Position numbers and translations under genes: made by a program. From the NCBI GenBank assembly GCA_016707285.1, contig JADJIA010000003.1, positions 124,001 through 188,000 of the forward strand: DNA of 64,000 bases, in the 5' to 3' direction. Within the stretch, counting starts at the first letter, position 1; each line of letters starts with the position of its first letter. This DNA is from Ignavibacteriales bacterium. GTDB taxonomy: Bacteria > Bacteroidota > Ignavibacteria > Ignavibacteriales > Ignavibacteriaceae. This document shows positions 1-10,700 of this stretch, piece by piece. The notes beneath the pieces are model-generated. The model was not told where the DNA came from. It did not search any database and saw nothing but the letters and a program-made list of their open reading frames with translations.

Positions 1-26
1 TCAAAGAATTTTACACAGGAAAGAGA

Positions 27-1061
27 ATGAAAGAAAGATCGATAACCGCTGATGTTTTAAAGGGGCTTGCAGTATTATTTATGATTCAGGTGCATATTAT
101 GGAGGTGTTTGCCGATCCTTCCATTTACGGAAGTATGATTGGGAGGATATCTCTCTTTTTGGGTGGACCGCCTGCCGCACCGGTCTTTATGACTGTAATG
201 GGTTATTTTCTTTCGAGGACAAATAAAGACTTTAAAACGATGCTATTGCGTGGTGCAAAACTGCTCTTGGGAGGAATTGCACTAAATATAGCCTTAAACT
301 CTAATCTGCTTTATAAAATTGCCACAGGACAATCAAATGTGAATCCCCTGGATTTTATTTTTGGGATAGATATCCTTGTACTTGCAGGCGTAACAACGAT
401 TATAATGGCACTGTTGAAAAAGCTTCTTGATGTCAATTTTGTTATTCCGATGATCCTGGCTTTGGTTATTTTTTACCTGACACCAATCATTAACTCAACA
501 ATTAATGACACATCAGGAAGTATAAGATATTTTGTCTCCGTTTTTGGGGGTGACTCAAGCTGGTCATATTTCCCGTTATTTCCCTGGGCGGCATATCCAC
601 TTTTAGGATATGGTGTATCGCTATTTATGAAGTCAGAAATGGCGGGAGTTTTTGAGAAAAAAGCTTTGATTTTTCCACTTTTGGTGGTTTGGGTTGTGTG
701 GGTCGGTTACACAATTGAGTTTGGGGTTGCAACTGCTGCAACACTAAAAAGTTATTATCATCACGGTTTGGAATACGGGTTGTGGGCAGCAGGATTCACG
801 GGAGGTTTTGCCCTTCTGATCGATCAATTGGTCAATTATTCAAAAGAAAACGAATTCTTCAACTACTTTGCAATGATCGGCAGAAATGTAACTGTGGCTT
901 ATGTAATTCAGTGGGTAATAATAGGTAATATTGGTTCGGCAGTCTATCGAAGTGTGGGATTAAGAGATTCTTATGTAGCACTGGTTGCCGTGGTTTTGTT
1001 TACCTCTGCTGCTATAATACTGTATGAAAACCGATTAAAATTGAAATTCCTGAATATTTAA
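27..1061 (+). CDS. Multi-pass membrane acyltransferase-like protein (DUF1624/HGSNAT type)
   Basis: A 344-residue protein with about ten hydrophobic segments and almost no soluble domain. The N-terminus has the pattern R-S-I-x-A-D-V-L-K-G-L-A-V-L-F-M followed by a histidine in the first membrane helix (V-H-I-M-E), which is the arrangement seen in DUF1624/heparan-glucosaminide acetyltransferase-like membrane acyltransferases, where this region moves an acyl group across the membrane. The start is supported by AGGAAAGAG just upstream. It is followed by a 110-base gap and the T9SS gene array on the same strand, and nothing upstream is visible. The substrate cannot be told from sequence. The family assignment is by pattern only; any small membrane acyltransferase remains possible. 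Confidence 0.5.
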   Translation: MKERSITADVLKGLAVLFMIQVHIMEVFADPSIYGSMIGRISLFLGGPPAAPVFMTVMGYFLSRTNKDFKTMLLRGAKLLLGGIALNIALNSNLLYKIATGQSNVNPLDFIFGIDILVLAGVTTIIMALLKKLLDVNFVIPMILALVIFYLTPIINSTINDTSGSIRYFVSVFGGDSSWSYFPLFPWAAYPLLGYGVSLFMKSEMAGVFEKKALIFPLLVVWVVWVGYTIEFGVATAATLKSYYHHGLEYGLWAAGFTGGFALLIDQLVNYSKENEFFNYFAMIGRNVTVAYVIQWVIIGNIGSAVYRSVGLRDSYVALVAVVLFTSAAIILYENRLKLKFLNI

Positions 1062-1111
1062 AATTTTTGATTATTTTGTACGATGTGATTGTGAATGTTT
1101 CCATTCTTTTT

Positions 1112-1127
1112 GCCCGAGTATTCGGGC
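1112..1127 (+). other. Small GC-rich hairpin between the acyltransferase and the T9SS array
   Basis: GCCCGA and TCGGGC are separated by a four-base loop. There is no T-run after it on either strand, so it is not a convincing intrinsic terminator; it may be an mRNA 5' structure for the following gene. Confidence 0.3.
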
Positions 1128-1171
1128 GATAAGACACTTTCATTCTGTCAAACTCACTTTGCAGGTTATAT

Positions 1172-4100
1172 ATGAAATCATTTATTACCGTTCTGGTTTT
1201 GTTAATATTTTACTCAACAATTACGGTAGCGCAGACATTTTCACCGCAGGGAACAGAAGCGGTTGTTCCCTGGACAACGAGTTATTACGCAGGATTGGGC
1301 GCCGGGAATATTCAATTTGTAGATTCACTCACAGGCATTAGCTCAAACACTCAAACCGGCAATTTTGCCATAACCACCGACGGCGGTGCGACATGGGCAG
1401 AGCGAGAAAAAACGCCCATTCTCCCCACATTTAATTCCATTTTTATCATTTCCAAAGACACCCTTGTAGCTGTCAGAGACAGTCAATACATTTTTCACAG
1501 CTATGACTCTGGTTTCAGTTGGCAATTGAAATATGATATGGGTAGCAGTGAACGCTTCTCAAACTGTCTCTTTTTTAACAAAAAGCATGGTGTTATTTTT
1601 CCTGCTGAAGGTGGAATCAGGGTAAGCAGTGATCTTGGACTTAACTGGACCAACCTGCCATGGAATTTTGATCCGGTCAAAAAAAACGCAACATGGTCTC
1701 GTGGTCACCTCTTCGTTTATGGGCAGACTTCAGCGGGGGGAGTCGGAATGGTGTTTTCAAGAGACAATGGTTTAACATGGTCAAAAATTAAAGTAAATCT
1801 TACAAGTGTTGTTCGCTTTGAAAGAATTGACGCCGGTTATTTTGTTATTGGTGGTGATCAAAAATTTTACAAAATATCTGAAACAGGTGAAATTCTTGCC
1901 TCGGGTATCAGTCCTCACGACAGGCATAACCCGGACTACTGTTATGTTAGTGACGATGAGATTTGGAGTCTGGATAACAAGGGGTGGACGAGTGATAATG
2001 GTTGGCGATACCTTACACGGATGTCGTTCAATGACACCGTTAAAATCATTTATCGTTTGGATATAGCTTCTGATGAGATGAACAGGTTGGTATCCACTAC
2101 TTTCGACAAACTTGTTCTTGGAACTGCTTTCTCGAATTCAAACGACGGTGTTCTCACTTTCCACAAATTTAATGACAAGCGTATCAGGGTTGATTATCTG
2201 AAGCTTCCCGGTTCTTATCAAGCAAAAAAACTGTTTTTTACAAACGAAGCATTTGGATTTGTTGCCACTGCCGCAAGTGATATCCTAAAAACAACAGATG
2301 GTGGTCTAAACTGGAGAAAAGTTAATACTCCGCCAATATACCCTCAAATTACAAGTTTTGCTGCGTTGAATGAGAATGAATTTATTGCTGCCGGGTATGG
2401 TGGAACTGTGCTTGTGTCAACCGATGGTGGTGAAAATTGGATGCGCAAAGAAACGGGATTTCAGCGTGATATTGTTTCTATTTCTTATGGTAAATCAAAG
2501 AACATTTTCTTCTGCACTTCCGATACTCTGTACACGACTGATCATGAGTGGCAACAAATCAAGAAAATACCAATGTTACTCCCCGAAGGATATTACACCA
2601 ATGTCCAGTTCTTCGACAGTTTGAATGGTTCTGCAAACTATATGAATGGATATTTTGGAAGTAATTTGATTAAAACCACAAATGGAGGTGAATCATGGTG
2701 GAGAACCGGGCTTAGCTTCCGTTTATATACATATGATCCATTAACTTTTGGAATTTACTGGCGTTTTAGCAACGGTTTTGCGTGGTTCAAGGACAACACT
2801 CAAAGCTGTATAATGTCTTTAAAAGGATATATTACAGGAGCTCACCAAAACAAAAACGGGGTGGCTGTTGGTTATGGTGACGGCGGCGCTTTATTGATGA
2901 CTTTTGGAGACAAATACAACTGGTATTATGCCAGGCCCGGTGAGAATGTAATTGTTCAGGATGTTTTTGCAGCAAATAACAGAGCAATTTTTCTTGCTTC
3001 AACAAGTGGCAGAATATTCAAATTCTCACCGGCAAATCAGCCACCACTTCCATCATTTGTAATCAGACAGTCACCTCCTGATGGTACAACATTTGTTACA
3101 AAAACAGTTGATCTAAAATGGACTGAACCGTATTCTCATACTCCCATAATCAACTATCAAATTCAAGTTGCTTTGGGTGATACTAATAATATTGTTATTA
3201 ACGATGCTTCCCTCACCTCACTAAAATATACTCTTGATTCGACTGAAGATACATCAACCTATTTTTGGAGGGTAAGAGCCCGGAATGTTGAGGGGTGGGG
3301 TGATTTTAATGAATGGTACCGGTTCAGAACAACCAGAGAAGTTTTATCATTCAACTCATACCAGACCAATTTAAATGTCGAGCTGACTGCAGCAACCAAA
3401 ATCCCCGATGGAAGAATTATTGTAGGTGGATACGAAGGCAGAATCAGTTTTGCTGATAATCCATCGGGAACATGGACTTCAGCAATCGAGAACACACCAT
3501 ACAAGATACAGAGGTTTTTCTATAATAAATATTCCTCCGTAATCTATGCTCTGACTACTTATTATGAGTATCTATTCTCAACAAACAGCGGAAGAACATG
3601 GACTACAAAATCCGATCCTCTTAAAGGGAAAATGATCTATTCACTCGCTTTCACCAGTGCCCTAACCGGTTATGCCGCAGGCAATCAAGGTACCATATTT
3701 AAAACAGTGGATGGAGGTAATACATGGGAGAATATATTGTATTCACCTGACACTGGTGACAACTATGATATCAAAACCATTGATTCAACAATAATTATCG
3801 CTGTTGGAAGGAAGGGGAGTTTTACCATCTCAACCGATGGAGGAAAAACCTTCATTCAAAAATCTCTGGGATATTCCGAAACTTTTAACCGGCTTGAGAT
3901 TGATGAGGGCTTGAGAATTATCATAAGGAACAGTAATGGTGAAAAGCGTATTTCCTCGGATATCGGTAACACCTGGTATTATGAAAATCTCCCATTTAGG
4001 GGCGTATTCAGCCATTTTGCGGATCTTGGGAATAATTCGGTAATGATTGACACGCTGGGTGGAATTTTTACCAAACCATTTAATTCGGGCGAATATTTTT

Positions 4101-5416
4101 ATCAGAAACTACCGGGTAACACTATTGGGAAAGGACTCGAATTAACCGATGGTGAGGTAATGATACCAATTGCAGGGGGTAAATTGTTGATTGCCGCTTT
4201 AAGTTCTGTAAGTTCAAACTCACCCTGGCATTATGTCTCAAATCCAAACGCAGCAGGACTGAAGCAATACATTTTTACCCGAAATAAATCTCTAACGGGG
4301 GTGGGAGAATCCGGCAGGGTAATGGTTTCAGACGGTGAAGGAAAGATATGGCGAACTCTTCCTTCCACAGTCTTGAACAATTTAAATGCCGTTGTCGAAA
4401 AACAGGATGGGGAAATTGTGATTACGGGTGATTCCGGGATTGTGCTCATATTTAGAGATGAATTATTTATTGAAAAGGGTTCAGGAATTCCCATTGAAAA
4501 GAACGCGGTATCGATCTCCTTTATTGATAAATATACCGGTTTTATCTCCTGTTCCGATGGTTCTCTCTTTAGAACCATGGATGGAGGAAAGAGATGGAAC
4601 CAACAAACCGAAATCGTTTCCTCCAACGGAAGCTTAAAAATTAAAAACCTGAAAGCAGGAAACAACAAACTTTACATCTATCTTGAATCGACTTTGGAGA
4701 ATCCGGGGGCGATTAGATCTGAACTCAGAGAATATGATATAAGTCTTTCAAATTTCAGGACGATTTATTCGAGTGAGTTGATTTCATCGGCACCCATAAT
4801 AATTGCACCCGGGAAGTTCTTCGCCCTTCTCCAACAGGGGAACAAATTTGTAACCGGCAGAGGAACTCTCATGGACACCCTTGTTGAGTTTACGACTGAT
4901 TCCCTCAATATTACAGGTTTTTTTACTTCAACCGGAAAAACATTCTGGGTTGGTACCGATAAAGGTGATCTGATAAGGATGGATGAAACAGGTAAAGTTT
5001 TAACCAACTACCCGGCTTTTTCTCTCGGCGAGATAAGGTCAATTCTCTTCTCACCTGAAGGAAAGGGAATTATTGTCTCCGATGCAGGAAATATTTATTA
5101 CGGGTCATCTGAGTATGAAGTGCTTCCACCGGATATCCCTGTCGTGCTGCCGAAGGAATATTTATTATATCAGAATTATCCAAATCCTTTTAATTCTTCA
5201 ACGATGATATCATTTCAAATCTCTGCCAGTGACTATTACCTGCTTGAAATATTTAGCAGTACCGGGGAGAGAGTTGAAACTCTTTATAGTGGTTCCCTTG
5301 AGCCGGGGCAATATTCGGTTAATTATATAGCAAAAGCACTTGCCAGTGGTTTGTATTTCTACCGATTAAGTGGACACGGCGCGACCTTCACAAAAAAAAT
5401 GATTCATCTAAAGTAA
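1172..5416 (+). CDS. T9SS-exported Asp-box beta-propeller protein, type A copy 1
   Basis: A 1414-residue secreted protein. Residues 1-21 form a signal peptide ending in V-A-Q. The body holds many repeats of the form S/T-x-D-x-G-x-x-W (for example T-T-D-G-G-A-T-W near residue 70), typical of Asp-box/Ycf48-like/sortilin-type propellers. Residues about 623-719 look like a fibronectin type III domain (F-W-R-V-R-A-R-N core), splitting the propellers into two halves. Residues about 1330-1414 are a T9SS type A sorting domain beginning N-Y-P-N-P-F-N-S-S and ending T-K-K-M-I-H-L-K, so the protein should be exported by T9SS and released or anchored at the surface. It is the longest of three type A paralogues (others at 7736 and 13274). 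Its binding partner or enzymatic role is unknown; no catalytic motif was seen. Confidence 0.88.
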   Translation: MKSFITVLVLLIFYSTITVAQTFSPQGTEAVVPWTTSYYAGLGAGNIQFVDSLTGISSNTQTGNFAITTDGGATWAEREKTPILPTFNSIFIISKDTLVAVRDSQYIFHSYDSGFSWQLKYDMGSSERFSNCLFFNKKHGVIFPAEGGIRVSSDLGLNWTNLPWNFDPVKKNATWSRGHLFVYGQTSAGGVGMVFSRDNGLTWSKIKVNLTSVVRFERIDAGYFVIGGDQKFYKISETGEILASGISPHDRHNPDYCYVSDDEIWSLDNKGWTSDNGWRYLTRMSFNDTVKIIYRLDIASDEMNRLVSTTFDKLVLGTAFSNSNDGVLTFHKFNDKRIRVDYLKLPGSYQAKKLFFTNEAFGFVATAASDILKTTDGGLNWRKVNTPPIYPQITSFAALNENEFIAAGYGGTVLVSTDGGENWMRKETGFQRDIVSISYGKSKNIFFCTSDTLYTTDHEWQQIKKIPMLLPEGYYTNVQFFDSLNGSANYMNGYFGSNLIKTTNGGESWWRTGLSFRLYTYDPLTFGIYWRFSNGFAWFKDNTQSCIMSLKGYITGAHQNKNGVAVGYGDGGALLMTFGDKYNWYYARPGENVIVQDVFAANNRAIFLASTSGRIFKFSPANQPPLPSFVIRQSPPDGTTFVTKTVDLKWTEPYSHTPIINYQIQVALGDTNNIVINDASLTSLKYTLDSTEDTSTYFWRVRARNVEGWGDFNEWYRFRTTREVLSFNSYQTNLNVELTAATKIPDGRIIVGGYEGRISFADNPSGTWTSAIENTPYKIQRFFYNKYSSVIYALTTYYEYLFSTNSGRTWTTKSDPLKGKMIYSLAFTSALTGYAAGNQGTIFKTVDGGNTWENILYSPDTGDNYDIKTIDSTIIIAVGRKGSFTISTDGGKTFIQKSLGYSETFNRLEIDEGLRIIIRNSNGEKRISSDIGNTWYYENLPFRGVFSHFADLGNNSVMIDTLGGIFTKPFNSGEYFYQKLPGNTIGKGLELTDGEVMIPIAGGKLLIAALSSVSSNSPWHYVSNPNAAGLKQYIFTRNKSLTGVGESGRVMVSDGEGKIWRTLPSTVLNNLNAVVEKQDGEIVITGDSGIVLIFRDELFIEKGSGIPIEKNAVSISFIDKYTGFISCSDGSLFRTMDGGKRWNQQTEIVSSNGSLKIKNLKAGNNKLYIYLESTLENPGAIRSELREYDISLSNFRTIYSSELISSAPIIIAPGKFFALLQQGNKFVTGRGTLMDTLVEFTTDSLNITGFFTSTGKTFWVGTDKGDLIRMDETGKVLTNYPAFSLGEIRSILFSPEGKGIIVSDAGNIYYGSSEYEVLPPDIPVVLPKEYLLYQNYPNPFNSSTMISFQISASDYYLLEIFSSTGERVETLYSGSLEPGQYSVNYIAKALASGLYFYRLSGHGATFTKKMIHLK

Positions 5417-5425
5417 GGGGATAAA

Positions 5426-7552
5426 ATGAAATATCTAACATTGTTTATATTGTTTTTTGTCTCAATTATTAAAGCTCAATTAGTTCCAATTATACAGTTT
5501 ACTGAAATTGAATCTTTCATTGATATCGATTTTATTAATGAACTCCATGGATTTGTTGTCTCTAACACGGGTACCGTTTACAAATCAACAAATTCGGGAA
5601 AATCATGGGAAGAGATCAATATCCCCGGAAACAAAGGTGTTCAGGCTGTTACAAGCGGTTCGGACGGTATAGTATTTGTTGCCGGATTCAACGGTATGGT
5701 AAAAAGAACTTTGGATGGGGGTATAACATGGTTGGATGTTTCAGTTGCAGAACTACCGGATGCAGAATTTACATTTGTGAAGAGAGTCTCGAGCAACAGC
5801 CTTGTTGTTGCCGGTAAAAAGGGACATTTTGCACGGAGTGATGATAACGGAGCCCACTGGAGAGTCTCTCAAATTGGTAAAGAAAACATTAATAATGTGG
5901 TATTTACTGATTTCCTTAGAGGATGGGCTTTGATGGACGAAGGTATTGTTGTAAAAACAACAGACGGGGGAATAACATGGTCACCATTTCATGTGGAAAC
6001 AGCAGGTAAAGATGTAAAAGGAATTATTGAGTATGGTAATGTGATGATGGTAGTTGGTGACCAATGGCTGTTCACATCTTCAAATGACTGGGGAATGACA
6101 TGGACTACCCCTTCCGCAACATTGATACCGCATGATTTAGTTGAAACAAAACAAATTGAACAAAATGTCTTCATCACCATGGACACAGCCGGTTATTTAA
6201 ACTCTTATATTCTCGAATCCGGCGGAATATACGGCTACACAGTTTACACCGTCAAAAGACCTCAGCGGAGATTCTTTGGCTTTTGGACTAAAGAAAATTA
6301 TCTTTATGCAGTAACTGACGGTCCCAATGTGTATACTTCAAATGACATGGGGAAGAATTTTTCTTCCCCGATTGTTACTTTTGGGGGAAGACCGATTTTT
6401 TCTCTTCAAGTTATTTCAAAAAGCGATTACATTATATCGGGTAATACTCCGGTGAAAGATGGAAAGTCTTACGGTTATCTCGCACGAACCACAAATGGCG
6501 GTGAGACCTGGAAATACACCCACGAAGGAGATTGGGTTAACAAAGAGTATTATCTGTCAAACGGCGAAGGCTTTAGAGTACTTGAGAGAAGTGAAGAACA
6601 CTCCTCCAACTCGGGGGTGACATGGTCTCCACTGACTACAATCATCACCGGTGTTATAATCAGTTCACAATCTTTTAGTAAGGAACTTGGTTATTTTATT
6701 GTGACTGATACCCTTACAAAACCGCGCAATCAATCTTACAGCAGCATTTATAAACGGACAGGCTCCGGTAAAACATTACTTAAAAATTATCCAGGAACAA
6801 GGCTGACTCATCTTGATTTCATCAACTCCTTAAATGGTTGGACACTCAGGGACAGCACACAATTTAATATCACAACAAATGGTGGTGCTAATTGGAGATT
6901 CACTCCGGTTGTTACACCCCTCATTTCTTCATATTTGAGATTTGGCAGCAGCTCCGGAATTCTTACCACCCGCTCCGGACGGATTATGAAAACCATGGAC
7001 AATACCGAGACCTGGAGTTTGCTTTTTAAAGATACAACACTCAGGTTTAATTCGATTGCTGCCATTGACTCAAACCACCTTATAGTGGTTGGCGATTCCG
7101 GAATAATCTTCACTTCGGCAAATGGAGGTTCGTCATGGACGTCATTAAACACCAGAATGGAAGTTAATTTTAGTCATGTGAAAATGATCGATTCAAGCGA
7201 ATTTATTGTAACATCGACGAAAGGTGGGATTTACAAAGGTTCCCTTAATGATCCGTGGTTCCAAGCCGGCGGTGAGGCTAATCAGGTACTTCCCGAAAAT
7301 CAGATTATCGGGAATTTCCCCAATCCCTTTAATAACAGCACTGTTATAGAATTCTTCTCGTCTGAAAGTAAGGATGTGATTGTAACTGTTTATGATATTA
7401 CCGGGAGGCAAGTGTTATCTGATGTCATAAACGCCAACCACGGGAATAACAGATACAGTTTTAATTCCGGTAATCTGAATAGCGGCGTCTATTTTTATGT
7501 CCTGGACTTTGGCGGGAAGAGGGAATATTCGAAGATGATACTTTTGAAATGA
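5426..7552 (+). CDS. T9SS-exported Asp-box beta-propeller protein, type B copy 1
   Basis: A 708-residue protein starting nine bases after copy A1, with AAGGGG as ribosome-binding site, so probably co-transcribed. Residues 1-18 are a signal peptide ending K-A-Q. The body is a single run of Asp-box repeats (S-T-N-S-G-K-S-W, T-L-D-G-G-I-T-W, T-T-D-G-G-I-T-W and others) with no fibronectin domain. Residues about 625-708 form a T9SS type A sorting domain opening N-F-P-N-P-F-N-N-S and ending S-K-M-I-L-L-K. It differs from the type A proteins in its N-terminal start (Q-L-V-P-I-I-Q-F) and sorting-domain sequence. Its closest relative in the window is the interrupted gene at 11075. Surface adhesion or glycan contact is a plausible role for the fold, but nothing in the sequence proves it. 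Confidence 0.88.
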   Translation: MKYLTLFILFFVSIIKAQLVPIIQFTEIESFIDIDFINELHGFVVSNTGTVYKSTNSGKSWEEINIPGNKGVQAVTSGSDGIVFVAGFNGMVKRTLDGGITWLDVSVAELPDAEFTFVKRVSSNSLVVAGKKGHFARSDDNGAHWRVSQIGKENINNVVFTDFLRGWALMDEGIVVKTTDGGITWSPFHVETAGKDVKGIIEYGNVMMVVGDQWLFTSSNDWGMTWTTPSATLIPHDLVETKQIEQNVFITMDTAGYLNSYILESGGIYGYTVYTVKRPQRRFFGFWTKENYLYAVTDGPNVYTSNDMGKNFSSPIVTFGGRPIFSLQVISKSDYIISGNTPVKDGKSYGYLARTTNGGETWKYTHEGDWVNKEYYLSNGEGFRVLERSEEHSSNSGVTWSPLTTIITGVIISSQSFSKELGYFIVTDTLTKPRNQSYSSIYKRTGSGKTLLKNYPGTRLTHLDFINSLNGWTLRDSTQFNITTNGGANWRFTPVVTPLISSYLRFGSSSGILTTRSGRIMKTMDNTETWSLLFKDTTLRFNSIAAIDSNHLIVVGDSGIIFTSANGGSSWTSLNTRMEVNFSHVKMIDSSEFIVTSTKGGIYKGSLNDPWFQAGGEANQVLPENQIIGNFPNPFNNSTVIEFFSSESKDVIVTVYDITGRQVLSDVINANHGNNRYSFNSGNLNSGVYFYVLDFGGKREYSKMILLK

Positions 7553-7645
7553 GAACCCCGGAACTTCGGAACCTCAGAACTTCGGAACTTCGGAACCCCG
7601 GAACTTCGGAATTTCAGAGATTTGATTCTCCGGAACCGGAAATGT
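7552..7645. repeat. Intergenic degenerate short repeat, unit about GAACTTCGGAACCTCA
   Basis: The gap after copy B1 consists of about nine degenerate copies of an 8-10 base unit such as AACTTCGG, AACCTCAG and AACCCCGG. The core TTCGGAA is nearly palindromic. The same family recurs at 13176-13229 and 23548-23640. It contains no open frame of note. Confidence 0.75.
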
Positions 7646-7735
7646 AAATTAGAAATATGACACTTAATAGTTTATTTGATATTCACAACAAAAAGGGGTG
7701 TTAATTTGGCACATTTAACTATTTTCAGGCATTTT

Positions 7736-10700
7736 ATGAAATATCTAACACTTATTCTTTGTTATTCCCTTACCTTTTTTATTCAGGTAAGCGCTCAATC
7801 AACACCGCCTTCGGGTACCGAAGTGGTGGTGCCCTGGGCATTAAGTTTTTTCACCGGAAAAGGGGCGTCAAATCTCCATTTCTCCGATTCATTAAACGGA
7901 ATCGCATACTGGAAGCATAATCCCCACTATAGTCTGACAAGTGATGGCGGAAAAACCTGGAAAGACGGGAAAACCACGAGTCAACTCGACAGGATTATGT
8001 TGATGTATTCCATCGGAAGGGATTCGATCGTAGCAGTAAGAGACAGTCAGTATATCTTTCATAGTTTTAATGCCGGTGAAACCTGGACGCTGGCAAACAC
8101 ACTTTGGTCGGGTGAAAAATTTGGATACGGAACCTTTTTTAATCATAAACATAGTATTATCTTCCCTAATGAAGGGGGTATTATTGTCTCTACTGACCTC
8201 GGCGCAACATGGATATCAAACACCTGGGCATATGGTCCGATTAGAACTACACCTTTTTACGATAAGGGATATCTTTTTGTCATTGAGCAATATTCCACAA
8301 CACGAGGAATACTTTACTCAACCGATAACGGTTTCACATGGGTAAAAGTGTCAATTCCTGCTTCTCTTGCAAATTACAGGACTGTTGGCAAAAGTGACAA
8401 TGGATTTTATCTTATCACCAACTCCAACCGTGTTTATCTTCTTTCAATGACAGGAGAAATACTTAAATCTTTTCAACCGGGTGCAACAGACTCGTATCCA
8501 TATTTTGCTTATATAAGCGATAATGAGATATGGAGTATTGATAATATCGGTTATGGCACGAGGCACCTTCGAAAATTCTCTTTTGCAGATACATCGACGG
8601 TAACGGTAATTATGCTCGGGAACCATTCGATGATGTTCACTTCGATTATTCCAACAACATGGGACAGACTTCTATTTAGTGCCAATGGATACAACATGGC
8701 AGATGCAATAATGACGTATCACAAGTCTGGACATCGGGATATAAAGGTGGAACAGTTGGAGCTACCCGGGAGGGCAGAAGCATCCTGTCTCTTTTTTGTT
8801 AACGGGGCTAAAGGATTTGCGGGACTCGCCAATGGTAAAATCATAAAGACCACAGACGGGGGTTATTCCTGGAGTGAAACAACTCTTCCCACAATTACAG
8901 GAGTTGTGCAAAAGTTTGTTCAGAGAAGTGAATCAGAGTTTATAGCAATCTGTGCTGCCGGTTTGATCCTTGAGACAAGTGATGGTGGAAATTCCTGGCA
9001 GTTCATCATTTCCCCTATGCAAAAAATGATAAAAGGTGCAGCGTTTAAGGGACGAGATACAATATTCTTTTGCACATCTGATTCCATTTTTATGACAACT
9101 CCGGCATGGCAACAAATTACGCCGGTAGCTACCGGTTTATCGGGAGGCTATTACACCAATCTTGAATTTTATGACGGTCTAAACGGATCAGCTTTATACA
9201 GGTACGGAAATTTCCGGAGTAAAGCCTTTTTCACAACTGATGGAGGCAACTCGTGGGTCACACGTGATTTTAATAATATGATGTACAGTTTTGACCCCTC
9301 GTCAGTTGGTATTTATTATGCACTGACAGGAGGATTCTCTTCCTGGTATAATGACACAACCGGAGGAAGAGTTTATCAGGATGGCAGCCTGATGGGGATC
9401 AACCATAAACCGGGAGGACTCATCGCGGTTATGTATGACAAAGGAGACTTCTTTTATAATTTTGGCAACAATTCAAATTTTATCAGGATAAATTTGGGTA
9501 CCGGAATTGCCGGTAAATTTCCGGTTCCTGCAGACGAAAATACCGCATACTTGCTTTGTGCAAATGGCAGGATATTTAAGTTCTCACATGTTAACAATTC
9601 ACCACCCCCTTCATCTGTATTAAGAATATCTCCCGTGAACGGCTCACCGTATGAATTACGAAATACAACTCTTAAATGGGAAGAGCCATGGACGGTTTCT
9701 CCAATTATAGAATACCACCTTCAATTGGCGGCTGGTGACACTTCAAATATTGTGGAAAATATCGCAGGTATTTCTTCAACATCACATCCTGTTAATCTCA
9801 TGGCCGATTCAACAATTTATTTTTGGCGTGTAAGGGCAAGAAATATCTATGGATGGAGTAACTTCAACTCATGGTATAGTTTCAGATCATCAGTTTTTGC
9901 AAATCAACCTGTTTCATGGCAAAGCCCGTTTACCGTTGAACTCACAACTGCAATAATGTTACCTGATGGCAGGGTTATTGTCGGAACCGGTGCCGGAGGA
10001 ATAGCCAGAACAGATCAGCCCCCGGTTAACTGGACAATTGTAAACTCGACCACATTTTATCCGATGAACAGGTTCCTTTATGACCCCAACAACAATATTG
10101 TCTTTGCACTCACAACTGGTAATTTGTTTTTCTATTCATTAAACAGGAGTATTTCCTGGGCGCGTAAAGAAGCACCATTTGGGAGCACTTATGTAAACTC
10201 ATTTGGATTTGCGCCTCCAAATGTTATCTATGGAGCCGCGCATTATGGTAGTATCTTTAAAGCGGTGACTACTCCGCTTACATGGACAAACATCCTTTTC
10301 TCGCCACATACCGGGAATAATCTTGCAATTGCGACCTTGGACAGCACCAGGGTTATCGCAGTTGGAGAATCGGGAAGTGTAGTTATTTCAACTGATGGAG
10401 GGTCTACTTTTCAATACACAGGGCTGAATCAAACAGAAATATTCCGTGGGGCAAGTTTCGCTCCTGATGGAACGATTGTTGTCCTGAATCAAAATGGTGA
10501 GAGAAGAATATCGACAGACATGGGAATAACATGGGATTATGAATTTTTTGAGACCAAAGCTCCAATTCGGGATCTTGTTACCAGAAACGGCATAAGTGTA
10601 ATTATTGATACCATGGGTGGTATCTACACTTCCCTGACCCCAACAGACCCGTGGCGATACAGCAAAATGCCCGATGGATTTAAACCCCGATCAGTAGAAA

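Noticed and set aside
4231..4668. A 145-residue minus-strand frame inside T9SS copy A1
   Set aside because: It lies wholly inside a strongly supported gene, has no ribosome-binding site and resembles no family.
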